Part shown: in pieces, positions 18,591-26,035 of the stretch
Layout: the number at the start of each line of letters is the position of its first letter
Position numbering within the stretch: the stretch's first letter is position 1
Source: Paraburkholderia aromaticivorans
GTDB taxonomy: Bacteria; Pseudomonadota; Gammaproteobacteria; Burkholderiales; Burkholderiaceae
DNA length: 64,000 bases
Direction of reading: 5' to 3'
Assembly (NCBI RefSeq): GCF_002278075.1
Contig: NZ_CP022989.1
Coordinates: 2,356,001 to 2,420,000 of the forward strand
Notes under the pieces: generated by a model
Told to the model about the DNA's origin: nothing
Database searches by the model: none
The model's input: only the letters and a program-made list of their open reading frames with translations
Position numbers and translations under genes: made by a program

Positions 18591-19637
18591 TCAGCGGTAC
18601 TGCCCTGCGTACTTGATGACCTTGTCGAGGTTTTCCTTGGTGATGAAGCCCGGGCCCGATCGGATATTCTTCGGCCCGTAAGACGGTGCGAGACCGTAGG
18701 TGGCAAGCCGCTCCTTGAACTTCGGATTCGCCTCGAGAATCTGGCGGATCTTCGCGGGATCGGTGGTGTGCTCTTTCTTCACGATCGCCAGCACGGCCAC
18801 GGGGATATAACCCTGCAGGTACGGCTGCTGGTCGATGGCGAACTGGATCGTGCCGCTCTGGATCGCTTTGGCGATGTCGTCGGAAAAGTCGAACGTGCAA
18901 AAGTAGATCTTGCCCGCCAGACCCATCTGCGTGACTGCCTTCAGCGTGGCCGAAGCCGGGGTCGGTCCGAGCGTCAGGATCGCACCGGTGTTCGGGTGGT
19001 TGCGCAGATACGCGCTGACCTTCGACTGGATTTCGGTAGGATCCTGGCCGGAGTCGATGGTGGATGCCTTGTAGTCGACGCCGAGCGCTTCGGCGAAACC
19101 ACGGCAACGGTCGAACGACACCGTGTTGGTGGCGATGTGGTTCACGCACAGGAACGACTTCACGCCGGCGGCCTTGGCCTTTTCGCCGGCCGCTTTGCCC
19201 GCGACGTATTCGGGTTGACCCACATGCATGATCGCGCCGAGTTGCGCGCTCTGCTCTTCTGTGCCGGAGTTGATCGTGACGAGCGGAATCTTCTTCGCGG
19301 TGACCTTGTTGATCGAGCTTTTCAGCACGTCGAAATCGGCGATGGTGACGATCACGCCGTCGTAGTTGCGCGCGGCCGCCTGTTCGATCAGGCGGGACAT
19401 ATCGGCGATGTCGCCATTCGGCGGATTGCGGTAGTCGGTCTCGACGTTGAAGTCCTCGTCGGCCTGCTTGATGGCGTTCTTGATGGTGTTCCACCACGAA
19501 TCCGAATCCGGCGCGTGGCTGATCAGCACGAAGTGTGCGTCAGCCGCGCGGGCGGCCGAGGCCGCGCCGAATCCCGTCGCCAACGTCAATGCCGTCACCA
19601 GAATCCTGAGCGTAGCCTTGCCCTTGCAAAGTCTCAT
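18591..19637 (-). CDS. periplasmic sugar/inositol-binding protein
   Basis: 348 residues. The signal peptide at residues 1-32 is MRLCKGKATLRILV then a hydrophobic run ending AASAARAA. The mature part is a type-1 periplasmic binding fold like RbsB: VLISHAPDSDSWWNTI, YDGVIVTIAD, then INSGTEEQ, and TLGPTPASATLKA. It delivers the substrate to the downstream permease. The ATG at 19637 has the ribosome site GGTGGAG; the open frame extends upstream without a plausible start. First gene of the minus-strand iol/transporter operon. Confidence 0.9.
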   Translation of the reverse strand: MRLCKGKATLRILVTALTLATGFGAASAARAADAHFVLISHAPDSDSWWNTIKNAIKQADEDFNVETDYRNPPNGDIADMSRLIEQAAARNYDGVIVTIADFDVLKSSINKVTAKKIPLVTINSGTEEQSAQLGAIMHVGQPEYVAGKAAGEKAKAAGVKSFLCVNHIATNTVSFDRCRGFAEALGVDYKASTIDSGQDPTEIQSKVSAYLRNHPNTGAILTLGPTPASATLKAVTQMGLAGKIYFCTFDFSDDIAKAIQSGTIQFAIDQQPYLQGYIPVAVLAIVKKEHTTDPAKIRQILEANPKFKERLATYGLAPSYGPKNIRSGPGFITKENLDKVIKYAGQYR

Positions 19638-19785
19638 TGTCTCCACCTTTCTCGGTATGTCGTTTTTGAAGGGAGCGTCTGGCAGGCGGCTTTCCATCCG
19701 CGTACAAACCCGGGTGTCTCCACCAAAGCACCATCGCTCACGACCAAGATTAGGCGATCTTCCAAGGCGTTGCAATGAAAATTTC

Positions 19786-19791
19786 ATTATA
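19786..19791 (-). promoter_or_regulatory. -10 box for the binding-protein/iol operon
   Basis: Reads TATAAT on the minus strand. The corresponding -35 position falls on the edge of the palindrome at 19798-19817 (TGGAAC at 18-base spacing), a weak -35 consistent with activation or derepression control. About 150 bases of leader precede the ATG at 19637. Confidence 0.5.
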
Positions 19792-19797
19792 AATAAA

Positions 19798-19817
19798 AAT
19801 GGAAAATACGTTCCATT
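19798..19817. promoter_or_regulatory. IolR-type operator palindrome
   Basis: Perfect inverted repeat AATGGAA-N6-TTCCATT centred between the divergent -10 boxes. Its core is GGAA-N6-TTCC, which I recall as the recognition motif described for the RpiR-type IolR of Sinorhizobium meliloti. It overlaps both -35 positions, so a bound repressor would block both directions. Confidence 0.7.
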
Positions 19818-19833
19818 TGACATGGCGCCTGCC

Positions 19834-19839
19834 TATAAT
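19834..19839 (+). promoter_or_regulatory. -10 box for the regulator/iolG operon
   Basis: TATAAT on the plus strand, 75 bases before the regulator ATG. With a 17-base spacer the -35 would be TTCCAT, inside the right half of the operator palindrome. The TTGACA at 19817-19822 is only 11 bases away and is too close to serve. Confidence 0.5.
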
Positions 19840-19914
19840 CGGCAGCGTCAGGACGCCGTGCGGCGGGCTTCGCAGCCCGCTGACGCACTGCAAAAAAGCA
19901 CCCGAGAGAGAGCC

Positions 19915-20796
19915 ATGGCGGAAGAGAGCACCGAGGAATTGCCGAGCGTCGAAGAATTGATGCAGCGCATCGCGGAAAACTACGACGCGTTGCCGCGTCA
20001 GTTGAAGAACGTCGCGACTTATATCGAGCAGCACCGTTCGAGCGTGATGGTGGATCGCACCAGCGACATTGCCGCGAGCTGCGGCGTGCATCCGTCCGCC
20101 GTGGTGCGTTTTGCGCAGCGCTTCGGCTTTTCCGGATTCTCTGATCTGCAGGCGGTATTTCGGCAGGCTTATACCGGGCAAGGCAGTTCGTCGCCGAGTT
20201 ATCAGCAGCGGATTCGCAAGCTGATCGACGAAAAGCCGGCCGCGCTGTCCGGCGGTTCAGTGGCACGCGAATTCATTGCGGCTGCGCGCGGCGGTCTCGA
20301 AGAACTCGAAGCCGGGCTCGACGACAAGCAGTTCGACGCCGCGGTGAAGATGTTGCAGCAGGCCGACAACATCTACGTAATCGGCGTGCGGCGTTCCTTT
20401 CCCGTGGCGAGCTATATCGTCTATGCATTGCAGCACACGCCCAAGCGCGTGCATCTGGTGTCCGGATTCGGCGGCATGTACCGCGAACAGATTCGCAGCG
20501 TGAAAAAGGGCGATGTGGTGATCGCGATCAGTTTCGCGCCCTATGGAAAGGAAACGCAGTATTGCTTGCGGGTTGCGCATCACCATCAGGCCAGGACGCT
20601 GGTTATTACGGATAGCCAACTATCTCCGCTCGCGCGTTACGCGACTACGCAACTGTATGTGAAAGAGGGCAGCGCATTCGCGTTTCGCTCGCTGACCAGC
20701 ACGATCTGTTTGTGCCAGGCGTTATTCATCGCGCTCGCGTACAAGCTCGAATTGAATGTTGAAGAATCCAAAGACACCGGAGGATACGATGACTGA
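19915..20796 (+). CDS. iolR: RpiR-family transcriptional regulator, probable inositol repressor
   Basis: 293 residues. N-terminal RpiR-type helix-turn-helix (residues about 10-85: LPRQLKNVATYIEQH, then DIAASCGVHPSAVVRFAQRF) and a C-terminal SIS sugar-phosphate-binding domain (ADNIYVIGVRRSFPVASYIV, GDVVIAISFAPYGKET, TLVITDSQLSPLARYA). ATG at 19915 is preceded by GAGAGAGAGCC. It is divergent from the transporter/iol genes and overlaps iolG (ATGACTGA). The GGAA-N6-TTCC operator upstream suggests it represses both directions and itself, relieved by a phosphorylated inositol intermediate (inference). Confidence 0.88.
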   Translation: MAEESTEELPSVEELMQRIAENYDALPRQLKNVATYIEQHRSSVMVDRTSDIAASCGVHPSAVVRFAQRFGFSGFSDLQAVFRQAYTGQGSSSPSYQQRIRKLIDEKPAALSGGSVAREFIAAARGGLEELEAGLDDKQFDAAVKMLQQADNIYVIGVRRSFPVASYIVYALQHTPKRVHLVSGFGGMYREQIRSVKKGDVVIAISFAPYGKETQYCLRVAHHHQARTLVITDSQLSPLARYATTQLYVKEGSAFAFRSLTSTICLCQALFIALAYKLELNVEESKDTGGYDD

Positions 20797-21817
20797 TGGA
20801 GCAAAGCAGGCGGCAAAGACGATCGACGTAGCGGTATTCGGCGCGGGGCGCATCGGCAAGATTCATGCGGCCAATCTCGCCCGGCAGCCGGGCGTGCGGC
20901 TCAAGTATGTGGTGGATGTGAATCGCGAGGCGGCCGCCGCGCTCGCCGCCGAGCACGGCGCGCAGGTTGCGGATGTCGATCAGGCGATGGGCGATGCCGC
21001 AGTCGGCGCAACCGTGATCTGTTCGAGCACGGACACGCATGCGGATCTGATCATGCAATCGGCCGCGCAGAACAAGCACGTGTTCTGCGAGAAGCCTGTC
21101 GATCTGACGCTGGTGCGTGCGCAGGCTTGCGCGCAAGCGGTCGAGCGCGCGGGTGTGGTGTGCATGATCGGTTTTCAGCGGCGTTTCGATCCGACGTTTT
21201 CGGCGCTCAAAGCGCGTCTGGATGCCGGCGAGATCGGCACGCCGGAGATGCTGGTGGTGACGAGCCGCGATCCGGGTGCGCCGCCGGTCGATTACATCCG
21301 CCATTCGGGCGGCATCTTCAAGGACATGCTGATTCACGACTTCGACATTTTTCGCTGGATTCTCGACGACGAGGCCGACACGCTGCACGCCACCGGCAGC
21401 TGTTTGAGCGACCCGGCGATCGCCGAGGCCGGCGATATCGATTCGACCGCGGTCACGATCCGCACGAAGCGCGGCCGTCTGTGCCAGATCAATACCGCGC
21501 GCCGCGCCGCGTACGGCTATGACCAGCGCTTCGAAGTGCTGGGCAGCAGCGGCATGCTGCAGGCGGGCAATGTGCGGCCGACGGAAGTCACCGCGTATTC
21601 GAAAACCGAAGTGTCGAGCGATGTGCCCGAAGCGTTTTTCCTCGAACGCTATCGGGCCGCTTACGCGCATGAAATCGCGCATTTCTTCGATGCGGTGACA
21701 CATGGCAAGCCGGTGCGCACCACCGTGGCCGACGGCCTGAAAGCGCTCGAACTCGCGGAGGCCGCGAGCCGGTCGTGGCGCGAGGGCCGTGCGGTCAAAC
21801 TAGGCGAGGCGTCGTGA
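20789..21817 (+). CDS. iolG: inositol 2-dehydrogenase
   Basis: 342 residues, Gfo/Idh/MocA family. It oxidises myo-inositol to 2-keto-myo-inositol with NAD, the first step of the pathway. Rossmann motif VFGAGRIGKIHAANLA near residue 16, the catalytic-lysine motif CEKPVDL near residue 96, the GFQRRFDP motif, and the catalytic-region motif HSGGIFKDMLIHDFDIFRW containing Asp and His. The start at 20789 has a GGAGG site and overlaps the regulator stop. It is coupled to the next gene through TGATG. Confidence 0.9.
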   Translation: MTDGAKQAAKTIDVAVFGAGRIGKIHAANLARQPGVRLKYVVDVNREAAAALAAEHGAQVADVDQAMGDAAVGATVICSSTDTHADLIMQSAAQNKHVFCEKPVDLTLVRAQACAQAVERAGVVCMIGFQRRFDPTFSALKARLDAGEIGTPEMLVVTSRDPGAPPVDYIRHSGGIFKDMLIHDFDIFRWILDDEADTLHATGSCLSDPAIAEAGDIDSTAVTIRTKRGRLCQINTARRAAYGYDQRFEVLGSSGMLQAGNVRPTEVTAYSKTEVSSDVPEAFFLERYRAAYAHEIAHFFDAVTHGKPVRTTVADGLKALELAEAASRSWREGRAVKLGEAS

Positions 21818-22860
21818 TGACCGCGGGCGCAGCGCGGCTTCGGGTGGGTGTGGTCGGCCTTGGGCGTCTGGGCAAGCGGCACGCGGAGAATCTGGCGTAT
21901 CGCGTGCCGGGCGCGTCGGTCGTGGCGGCCTGCAGTCCGGTGGACGAGGAGCGGGCGTGGGCGCGTGAAGCGTTGCCCGCGCCGCGTCTGTACGACGATT
22001 ACGCGGCGTTGCTCGCCGATCGCGAGGTCGATGCCGTCTGGCTGGTGACGCCGTCGTCGTTGCACGCGCAACAGATCGTCGATGCGTTGCGTGCGGGCAA
22101 GCATGTGTTTTGCGAGAAGCCTTTGTCCCTGGATCTGGCGGAGTGCGAGAGGGTACTCGCCGAGGCTGCGCGCTATCCGCATCTGCAAGCCACGATTGGT
22201 TTCATGCGGCGCTTCGATCCGAGCTATCAGGACGCGTTCGACAAGATCGAAGCGGGCAAGATCGGCCGGCCGTTTCTGGTGCGCTCGCAGACCGCGGATC
22301 AGAACGACGCCCACGGGTTTTTTGTGCGCTTTGCGGCGACGTCTGGCGGAATCTTTCTCGATTGCACGGTGCACGATATCGATGTGGCGCGCTGGTTATT
22401 GGGCCGGCCGCGCGCCAAACGCGTGTTTGCGGCGGGTGTCGCTGCGATGCATGAGGGGCTGCGGGAATTCGGCGATGTCGATAACGGTGTCGCGATCTGC
22501 GAGTTCGAGGGCGGCAAGCTGGCCATGTTTTATGCGTCGCGGACGCAGGCGCATGGCAACGATACGCATAGCGAAGTGATTGGTACGGCTGGGGCGCTGG
22601 CGATTGGTCGTAACCCGCGTGCGAATCGTGTTGAGATTTATGACGCGACCGGGATTCGCAACGAATGTACGGCGAATTTCTTTGATCGGTTTGAGGACGC
22701 GTTTTTGTTCGAGGCGCAGGCGTTTGTTGCGGCTGTGCGGGGTGGGGTGGGTTGTTCCGCTGCGCAGGTTGGGGCTTCGCTTGCGGATGCGTTGGAGGCT
22801 ACGCGGATTGCCGGGGCGTTGAGGGAGTCTTTGCTGAAGGGGGAGGCGGTTGTGCTGTAG
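21817..22860 (+). CDS. Gfo/Idh/MocA-family oxidoreductase, second inositol-type dehydrogenase
   Basis: 347 residues, paralogous to the preceding iolG: VVGLGRLGKRHAENLAYRVP Rossmann motif, CEKPLSL lysine motif, GFMRRFDPSY, and SGGIFLDCTVHDIDVARWLL with the catalytic Asp and His. It probably acts on another inositol isomer (scyllo- or chiro-inositol) or an inosose; the exact substrate is not visible. Its start overlaps the iolG stop by one base. The last 300 bases use noticeably more T/G third positions than the neighbours, just before the repeat/IS region. Confidence 0.85.
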   Translation: MTAGAARLRVGVVGLGRLGKRHAENLAYRVPGASVVAACSPVDEERAWAREALPAPRLYDDYAALLADREVDAVWLVTPSSLHAQQIVDALRAGKHVFCEKPLSLDLAECERVLAEAARYPHLQATIGFMRRFDPSYQDAFDKIEAGKIGRPFLVRSQTADQNDAHGFFVRFAATSGGIFLDCTVHDIDVARWLLGRPRAKRVFAAGVAAMHEGLREFGDVDNGVAICEFEGGKLAMFYASRTQAHGNDTHSEVIGTAGALAIGRNPRANRVEIYDATGIRNECTANFFDRFEDAFLFEAQAFVAAVRGGVGCSAAQVGASLADALEATRIAGALRESLLKGEAVVL

Positions 22861-22878
22861 GTGGGTTTCTTTGTCTAT

Positions 22879-22926
22879 GTTCCTTTTGGTGTTGGCCTTT
22901 CCTTGATTTGTTAGTGGTCTATTGGC
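22879..22926 (+). repeat. left arm of chromosomal inverted repeat, copy 1
   Basis: 48 bases containing GTTGGCCTTTCCTTGATTTG and GTGGTCTATTGGC. They match the reverse complement of 24570-24617 at about 45 of 48 positions. The arm continues with GTTGCCCCTGTGCGGGG, the presumed loop region of the original palindrome. The same family recurs at 42129-42870. Confidence 0.8.
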
Positions 22927-22948
22927 GTTGCCCCTGTGCGGGGCCTAT

Positions 22949-23114
22949 GGACCTATCCGTAATTTTGTGGGCGAGGCATATCATGAGAAGTAAAAGTCAT
23001 GGATATGCCGATGAAGAAGAAACGCACCGTCGCTTCGCAGGCAGCGGCCCGAGGGCCGCTGCCTGCCCTGCCGGAAGGTCTGCTTGACGACCTGGTCAGA
23101 GGCCCGATGACGCC
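22949..23114 (+). pseudogene. 5' remnant of an older IS256-family element
   Basis: Begins with a terminal inverted repeat (GGACCTATCCGTAATTTTGT) like that of the intact element at 23115-24486. A transposase N-terminus follows, starting at ATG 22999 (MDMPMKKKRTVASQ). The reading frame is interrupted by the intact element after GPMTP and resumes at 24487. Protein similarity to the inner transposase is high but not identical, so this is a different copy. Confidence 0.85.
23107..23114 (+). repeat. 8-bp target-site duplication, left copy
   Basis: ATGACGCC directly precedes the intact IS and recurs at 24487-24494 directly after it. Eight bases is normal for IS256-family insertion. Confidence 0.85.
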
Positions 23115-24486
23115 GGACCTGTCCGCATTTTCGTGGGCGAGGCGGTTAAAAACCCTCGTGCTCAACGGGCCTGCGTAAATCGTTCACCGAACAGAATAGC
23201 AAACTGGTTCATCGCGGATTTCCAATCAAAGGTGCTCCGCACCGATTTCGCCAACATGTTGCGTAGCGCGAGCCAGAGCAGCTTGACGGCCGCCTCGTCG
23301 TTCGGGAAATGGCCTCGCGTCTTGATGATCTTGCGCAGTTGCATGTTCAAACTCTCAATGGCGTTGGTGGTGTACACCACCCGTCGAATGTCCGGGGGGA
23401 ACACGAAGAACGGTATGACGTGCTCCCAGGCACGCTGCCAGCATTGGACGATCATCGGGTATTTGGCGCCCCATGGCCCTTCGGCGAAGTCGCGTAACGC
23501 TTGCTCTGCGGCCTCTGCGCTGGCGGCAGCATAGATCGGTCTCAACGCTTGGGCGAGCGCTTTGCGGTCCTTGTAGTTGGCAAATTCCAGGCTATTGCGG
23601 ATCAAATGCACGATGCAGGTCTGCACGGTGGCACGGGGGTAGACCGCAGCGATTGCCTCGGGCAAACCCTTCAGACCATCCACCACGGCGATCAGGATGT
23701 CCTGACAGCCGCGCGTCTTGAGTTCGTTGAACACCTTGAGCCAGAACTTCGCGCCTTCGGTCTGCTCGATCCAGAGCCCCAGCACGTCGCGCTGGCCGTC
23801 GGCCTGGATGCCCAGCGCCAGGTACACGGCCTTATTGCTGACCATGCCGCCGTCGCGAATCTTGACCCGCAGCGCGTCGAAGAACACCACCGGATACATC
23901 GTCTCGAGCGGACGACTTTGCCAGGCGAAGGCTTCGGCCATGACTTCGTCGGTCACCGAACTGATGAAATCGGGCGAGACCTCGGTTCCGTAGCTCTCGG
24001 CTAGAAAAGCGCGGATCTCACGCACACTCATGCCACGCGCGTACATCGCGATGATGCGCTCGTCGAAGCCGGTAAAACGGCGCTCGTGCTTGGGAATGAG
24101 GATCGGCTCGAAGCTGCCGTCCCGGTCGCGTGGGATCTCGACCCGAACCGGGCCGCGGTCGGTCATGACGGTTTTGCCACTGGCGCCGTTGCGTTCGTTG
24201 ACCTGACCGAGCGGCTTGACCTGGCCGGACGGGTAACCCAGATGCAGATTCATCTCGGCGCCCATCGCCCGTTCGATGATGGCCTTGTTGAATGCCAGCA
24301 TCAGGTCTTGAACGTCGCCGGGCGACATAGGCCCTTTGACCAGTTGATCCATCAACTCATCTGGCAGTTCAGGCAGCGGCCCGCGGGCCGCTGCCTGAGA
24401 CGCTGCTGTCCGTTTCTTTTTCATCGGCATATCCATGACCTTGATCCCTCATGATATGCCCCGCCCACGAAATCGCGGATAGGTCC
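23115..24486 (-). mobile_element. IS256-family insertion sequence, complete
   Basis: 1372 bases, bounded by inverted repeats: the left end GGACCTGTCCGC(A)TTTTCGTGGGCG and the right end, reversed, GGACCTATCCGCGATTTCGTGGGCG. It is flanked by the 8-base duplication ATGACGCC and encodes one intact transposase on the minus strand. It is inserted within the transposase gene of a related, older copy. Confidence 0.92.
23162..24436 (-). CDS. IS256-family transposase
   Basis: 424 residues, full length for the Mutator-like/IS256 group. DDE residues lie in the expected contexts: VVFFDALRVKIRDG (first Asp), DILIAVVDGLKGLPEAI (second Asp), and TTNAIESLNMQLRK with the catalytic Glu. It also shows CIVHLIRNS. 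The start at 24436 gives MDMPMKKKRT, matching the older remnant. No frameshift is seen, so the element may be active. Confidence 0.95.
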   Translation of the reverse strand: MDMPMKKKRTAASQAAARGPLPELPDELMDQLVKGPMSPGDVQDLMLAFNKAIIERAMGAEMNLHLGYPSGQVKPLGQVNERNGASGKTVMTDRGPVRVEIPRDRDGSFEPILIPKHERRFTGFDERIIAMYARGMSVREIRAFLAESYGTEVSPDFISSVTDEVMAEAFAWQSRPLETMYPVVFFDALRVKIRDGGMVSNKAVYLALGIQADGQRDVLGLWIEQTEGAKFWLKVFNELKTRGCQDILIAVVDGLKGLPEAIAAVYPRATVQTCIVHLIRNSLEFANYKDRKALAQALRPIYAAASAEAAEQALRDFAEGPWGAKYPMIVQCWQRAWEHVIPFFVFPPDIRRVVYTTNAIESLNMQLRKIIKTRGHFPNDEAAVKLLWLALRNMLAKSVRSTFDWKSAMNQFAILFGERFTQAR

Positions 24487-24569
24487 ATGACGCCCGGCGA
24501 GGTCCAGGACCTGATGCTGGCATTCAACAAGGCACTCATCGAGCGCGCAATGGGCGCCGAGATGAAGAT
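24487..24569 (+). pseudogene. continuation of the older IS256-family transposase remnant
   Basis: Starts with the right copy of the target duplication (24487-24494), then resumes the frame broken at 23114: PGEVQDLMLAFNK and RAMGAEMKM. It stops abruptly where the right arm of the chromosomal inverted repeat begins. All remaining transposase and the right end of the old element have therefore been deleted. Confidence 0.8.
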
Positions 24570-24617
24570 GCCAATAGACCACTTACAAATCAAGGAAAGG
24601 CCAACCCCAAAAGAAAC
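24570..24617 (-). repeat. right arm of chromosomal inverted repeat, copy 1
   Basis: Reverse complement of 22879-22926 with about three mismatches (GGTTGGCCTTTCCTTGATTT on the minus strand). The inner, loop-proximal part (GTTGCCCC...) is missing on this side, removed with the deletion that truncated the old IS. Confidence 0.8.
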
Positions 24618-24720
24618 ACCGACACAACCCCGCGCCCCAGCACCCCCGCGCCCCCTGCGGTAGAATTCAAGCCTCCGTCCGGCGTCGCGAACGACGCCCT
24701 GTCCCCGAAGGTCATCGTCG

Positions 24721-24954
24721 ATGCAAATTCAGATTCACAAGGAAGTCGATGCGCGCGGGCTGATGTGCCCGCTGCCCATTTTGCGCGCGAAGAAAGCGCT
24801 CGCCGACATGGAAAGCGGCCAGATTCTCAAGGTGCTGGCCACCGATCCTGGCTCGCAACGCGATTTCGCCGCGTTTGCCAAGCAAACGGGCAATGAAATC
24901 GTCGAAAGCTCGGCGCAAGACAAAGTCTTCACCTTCCTGATGAAACGCCGCTGA
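24721..24954 (+). CDS. tusA: TusA-family sulfurtransferase
   Basis: 77 residues, single SirA/TusA domain. The signature DARGLMCPLPILRAKKAL at residues 11-28 carries the sulfur-accepting Cys. The family relays persulfide sulfur, for example to tRNA 2-thiouridine synthesis or sulfur oxidation. It stands alone, followed by a strong terminator. Small size and motif are exactly as expected. Confidence 0.9.
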   Translation: MQIQIHKEVDARGLMCPLPILRAKKALADMESGQILKVLATDPGSQRDFAAFAKQTGNEIVESSAQDKVFTFLMKRR

Positions 24955-25000
24955 AACCGGCGCGCACGCCGCGAGACAACCAGGCAGCCGCGAGAAAACA

Positions 25001-25041
25001 AAAGGCGCTGTGCCCGCGAAAGCAGGGCACAGCGCCTTTTT
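25001..25041. terminator. bidirectional intrinsic terminator
   Basis: 15-base perfect arms AAAGGCGCTGTGCCC (25001-25015) and GGGCACAGCGCCTTT (25025-25039). They are flanked by an A-run before and a T-run after, so the hairpin can terminate tusA from the left and galU from the right. Confidence 0.9.
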
Positions 25042-25080
25042 ACTTCGGTTCGACGCTATCGGGAGGCTAGCGGGACCCGC

Positions 25081-25962
25081 TCAGCCTTCCAGCACCGGCG
25101 AACGCGTGCGCAGATATTCTTCGAAATCCGCAGCCACTTCCGGGTGACGCAGGGCGAATTCGACCGTCGCCTTCAAATAGCCGAGCTTGCTGCCGCAGTC
25201 GAAACGCGTGCCGTGATACTTGTACGCCAGCACCTGTTCGTCGGCGAGCAGGGATTGAATCGCGTCCGTCAGCTGCAATTCACCGCCCGCGCCCGGCTTC
25301 AACGCGCGCAGATGTTCGAAGATGCGCGGCTTGAGCACGTAGCGGCCCACCACGCCGAGATTCGAAGGGGCCACGCTCGGTTCCGGCTTTTCGACGATAC
25401 CCGACATCTTGATGATCGAATCTTCCCATTCCTTGCCGTCGACAATGCCATACGACTTGGTTTCCTGCGCCGGGATCTCTTCCACGCCGATCACCGAGCT
25501 GTGATAGTGATCGAACACCTCGATCATCTGCGCCATGACAGGCGGCGTGCCGTACAGCAAGTCGTCCGCGAGAATCACGGCAAACGGGTTGTCGCCCACC
25601 AGCTTCTCGGCGCACAGCACCGCGTGGCCGAGGCCCAGCGCTTCCGGCTGACGCACGTAGAAGCAATCCACATGGCTCGGCTTGATGCTGCGCACGAGCT
25701 CCAGCAGCTTGTCCTTGCCGCGCGCCTGGAGTTCAGCTTCGATCTCATACGACTTGTCGAAATGGTCTTCGATCGCGCGCTTGCTGCGGCCCGTGACAAA
25801 GATCATTTCGGTGATGCCGGCCGCCATCGCCTCTTCGACCGCGTACTGGATCAAAGGCTTGTCGACGATCGGGAGCATCTCTTTCGGGCTCGCCTTCGTG
25901 GCAGGGAGGAACCGGGTGCCAAGACCTGCTACCGGAAAAACCGCCTTTGTAACTTTTAGCAT
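25081..25962 (-). CDS. galU: UTP--glucose-1-phosphate uridylyltransferase
   Basis: 293 residues. It makes UDP-glucose for exopolysaccharide, LPS and trehalose pathways. N-terminal nucleotide-binding signature AVFPVAGLGTRFLPATKASP with KEMLPIVDKPLIQY, then AVILADDLLY with the metal-binding Asp pair, and GELQLTDAIQSLL. Start at 25962 (MLKVTKAVFP) has the site AGGGTAATCAC. Convergent with tusA across a shared terminator; valS lies upstream on the same strand with a 73-base gap. Confidence 0.96.
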   Translation of the reverse strand: MLKVTKAVFPVAGLGTRFLPATKASPKEMLPIVDKPLIQYAVEEAMAAGITEMIFVTGRSKRAIEDHFDKSYEIEAELQARGKDKLLELVRSIKPSHVDCFYVRQPEALGLGHAVLCAEKLVGDNPFAVILADDLLYGTPPVMAQMIEVFDHYHSSVIGVEEIPAQETKSYGIVDGKEWEDSIIKMSGIVEKPEPSVAPSNLGVVGRYVLKPRIFEHLRALKPGAGGELQLTDAIQSLLADEQVLAYKYHGTRFDCGSKLGYLKATVEFALRHPEVAADFEEYLRTRSPVLEG

Positions 25963-26000
25963 GTGATTACCCTGAATCCTCTGAATTAGCTATCGGTCCT

Positions 26001-26024
26001 TGCCCGCCTCTCAGGGGGCGGGCA
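26001..26024 (-). terminator. GC hairpin after valS
   Basis: Arms TGCCCGCC (26001-26008) and GGCGGGCA (26017-26024), twelve bases past the valS stop on the minus strand. No T-run follows, so it may be a weak terminator or a transcript-end hairpin before galU. Confidence 0.45.
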
Positions 26025-26035
26025 CGGAGCGTCGA

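Noticed and set aside
19817..19839. TTGACA followed by TATAAT as a promoter pair
   Set aside because: The spacer is only 11 bases, too short for a sigma-70 promoter. The TATAAT is kept, with the -35 placed inside the operator instead.
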